DNA of 64,000 bases from Motacilla alba alba (lineage: Eukaryota > Chordata > Aves > Passeriformes > Motacillidae), in NCBI RefSeq assembly GCF_015832195.1, contig NC_052016.1, positions 27,239,129 through 27,303,128 on the forward strand, in the 5' to 3' direction. The position numbers were made by a program, and so were the translations under genes. Positions 62,241 to 64,000 of the stretch are shown here, one piece after another. The notes under the pieces are model-generated. The model saw only the letters and a program-made list of their open reading frames with translations, did not search any database and was not told the origin of the DNA. Within the stretch, counting starts at the first letter, position 1. Every line of letters starts with the position of its first letter.

Positions 62241-64000
62241 GGAAGGCGCAGAGAGTGCTAAATATCCTAATTGTTCTGGGAATATTTTGGCTATGAGGTG
62301 TTTGTAGGCTTTGTTTTGTAAATATTGAGCGTGAAAGTGAAGTCTGAGGGAAAAGCTGTGAAGTGAGGAGTTCTGCATTCAGCGCGGGGACCGTCTCATT
62401 ATTCTTGTAGAAAGAGCGTCAGCCTGTGGTAAAATTTTGTATTGCTTTAGAAAATGGCTTTGCCTCTATGTGCCTTTGCAACAACGGACGGTTTGCAGAA
62501 GTGTTGGAGCTGCTGGTGGTTTTTCTTTCCTGTCTTCTTCCTGGTTGTTACGTGCTCTCCAGTTAACCATTTACGGCCAGTATGATTTTGGCGAAATGAA
62601 AGAGAAGAGCTGACCTTTTTCACTAGGTGTATTTATACTTGTGTTTTACAAGCTCCAACTAGAAAACTGAAAACTAGCTACAACAGTAGCCTGCTGAATC
62701 TGTAATTTCAAATAGAATAGTAAAATCTGTAATTTCAAATAGAATAGTAAAAAAGCTCCAGACCGAATCAACAGTAATATTGGAACCGTAAGCTGTGTGT
62801 CAGGCGGTGCTGCTTGGCTTTTGCTTTGGCAAATACAGTGTATAATCACTGTCGGACATAATAAATACCAGTCCCGGTGGCAGAGCTTACAAAGAATACT
62901 GGTTGCTGTGATGCAGAGAAAGTCTTCAGGAAAGATTGTTCATTTTAGGAAATCTTGAAGGCATGTGGATTATCAGAGGGATAAGCACCTCAGCTTCTAA
63001 GAAGCAAGACTTTTCCTCTGTGGAGAGATTTAGCCGAGTAAATACAAAACGATCTTGGTGATTGTGTGTCTGTCTACATTTTCCATTTGAAGAAAATGTG
63101 AAACCATAAAATATCTTATCTCAAAGGTTGTGTTGATGGAGCTCTATAAAAAAATGTCACTTGACTACCTGTGATCTTAATAGGCTGTCAGCAAAACCAT
63201 TTAACTTGTTCTTTCTGCTCTTCATTCCCTCCTTGCCCCGTCAAGGAGAAGCTCAGGCTAACTCTTAGGAAATATGTTTGGGGAGAAACCAGCCTCACCT
63301 CAGCTTACAAACTTTCCCTGCAGTACTGAAAATGCATGGAAAGCCCAGTAGTAGATTTAAACCTCTAGTTCTCTGTTTAGTCTGAGGAATATAAAAGATA
63401 CTTACATACAAAAATACCTATATAAAGGTCTTAATATTGCTGTAGTTTTACTGGTTCTTCCCCTTTGCTATCTCATCTATTTTAGATGATAGGTAGTTTG
63501 CTGTCATCTAAACAAATTATGGATGTATTACTCCATCATGGTGCTCAGCTTTTGGGAGTTCCATTTGAGCTTTGGGTATGGAAAGCAATAGATGAGGTAT
63601 TAAAAGTTTATGTGCCTCAGTTGTAAATATCTCTGGCAATATTTAAGGTGGACTGGTATGATGGAGATCCTTATGAGAAAACTTGGTTCTGTTTCTTCAC
63701 AGAATAAACTGCCTAGGAAGATACCCATCTTAAAAAGAGAGAGGGGGTCCAAGTACACATTTGGCACTAAGAGACTGACTCTAGGTCGGACTAAGTGAGA
63801 AAATGGATTATAATCTCATACGTCTCTAGAGGAATGGCTGTATGTGAAAAGAAAGTAAACTCTGAATCAGGAGCTAATTATGACCTTTCCCCCTCCCACT
63901 GCTTTCTGGTGGATTACAACAAGGAAGCTCTTAGTCTCTCCTTTTACTACTTGACTTGTTACATATTGCCAATATTGCCTAAGCCTAGTGAGACTGAAAC
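61455..64000 (+). other. 5' part of intron 1 of the CpG-island gene
   Basis: The intron begins GTGAGCGCCC and runs past the window end, since no convincing acceptor-exon-donor set is seen before 64000. The first 0.8 kb belongs to the CpG island and the rest is AT-rich. A 27-bp tandem duplication lies at 62699-62752. The 60-150-codon frames here are unsupported. Confidence 0.65.
62699..62752 (+). repeat. 27-bp exact tandem duplication
   Basis: The unit beginning TCTGTAATTTCAAATAGAAT occurs twice without mismatch (62699-62725 and 62726-62752) inside intron 1. Exact identity suggests a recent duplication that may vary in copy number. Confidence 0.9.

Noticed and set aside
60662..62378. Many long frames (up to 251 codons) on both strands of the CpG island
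   Set aside because: Stop codons are rare in such GC-rich sequence. The frames are Pro/Arg/Ala/Gly-rich without domains. Only the signal-peptide exon with its donor is supported.
1..64000. Bacterial-style systems (CRISPR arrays, operons, phage, integrons)
   Set aside because: The window is vertebrate nuclear DNA. No regularly spaced repeat array or dense gene cluster exists, and the tandem repeats found are short and few.

Overview
This looks like nuclear DNA from a bird, probably a songbird or another neoavian. The sequence is AT-rich and has almost no long reading frames. It carries CR1 LINEs with the typical CR1 3' end, plus avian-type ERVK and ERVL long terminal repeats (LTRs). Near the right edge a sharp CpG island contains one short, typically vertebrate first coding exon. 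Nothing bacterial, organellar or recent-viral was seen.

Layout. Positions 1-235 are the edge of an old CR1 copy. From there to about 41 kb the DNA is mostly single-copy noncoding sequence, broken by three solo LTRs, each with an exact target-site duplication (TSD): an ERVK-like LTR at 4312-4685 (minus orientation, TSD GAGAAT), an ERVL-like LTR at 5919-6465 (plus, TSD CATGT) and a large ERVL-like LTR at 35242-36701 (TSD ATAAC). A long CR1 LINE lies at about 41.28-44.82 kb. It has recognisable endonuclease and reverse-transcriptase remnants but is broken by stops, frame changes and an 18-bp tandem duplication. Another CR1 fragment lies near 46.3-46.6 kb, and a truncated relative of the 5919 LTR lies near 52.5-52.8 kb in the opposite orientation. 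Microsatellites and short tandem duplications are scattered throughout.

Genes. Two loci deserve attention. (1) At 60.8-62.2 kb a CpG island surrounds a first exon (61355-61454, plus strand) that encodes a signal peptide and ends at a consensus splice donor. The rest of the gene lies beyond the window, and 61455-64000 is the start of intron 1. I cannot name the gene from 33 residues. (2) At 55.71-56.23 kb a TATA-like box, a short leader, an open frame of 111 codons, a consensus donor and a strong acceptor together suggest a small two-exon gene of about 120 codons. It is in no family I recognise and is the best candidate here for something undescribed, but it rests on sequence signals alone.

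I see no tRNA, rRNA, CRISPR array, operon or bacterial-style system. The remaining open frames are short and lack supporting signals. The flank from 56.3 to 60.8 kb is the natural place for distal and proximal regulation of the CpG-island gene.
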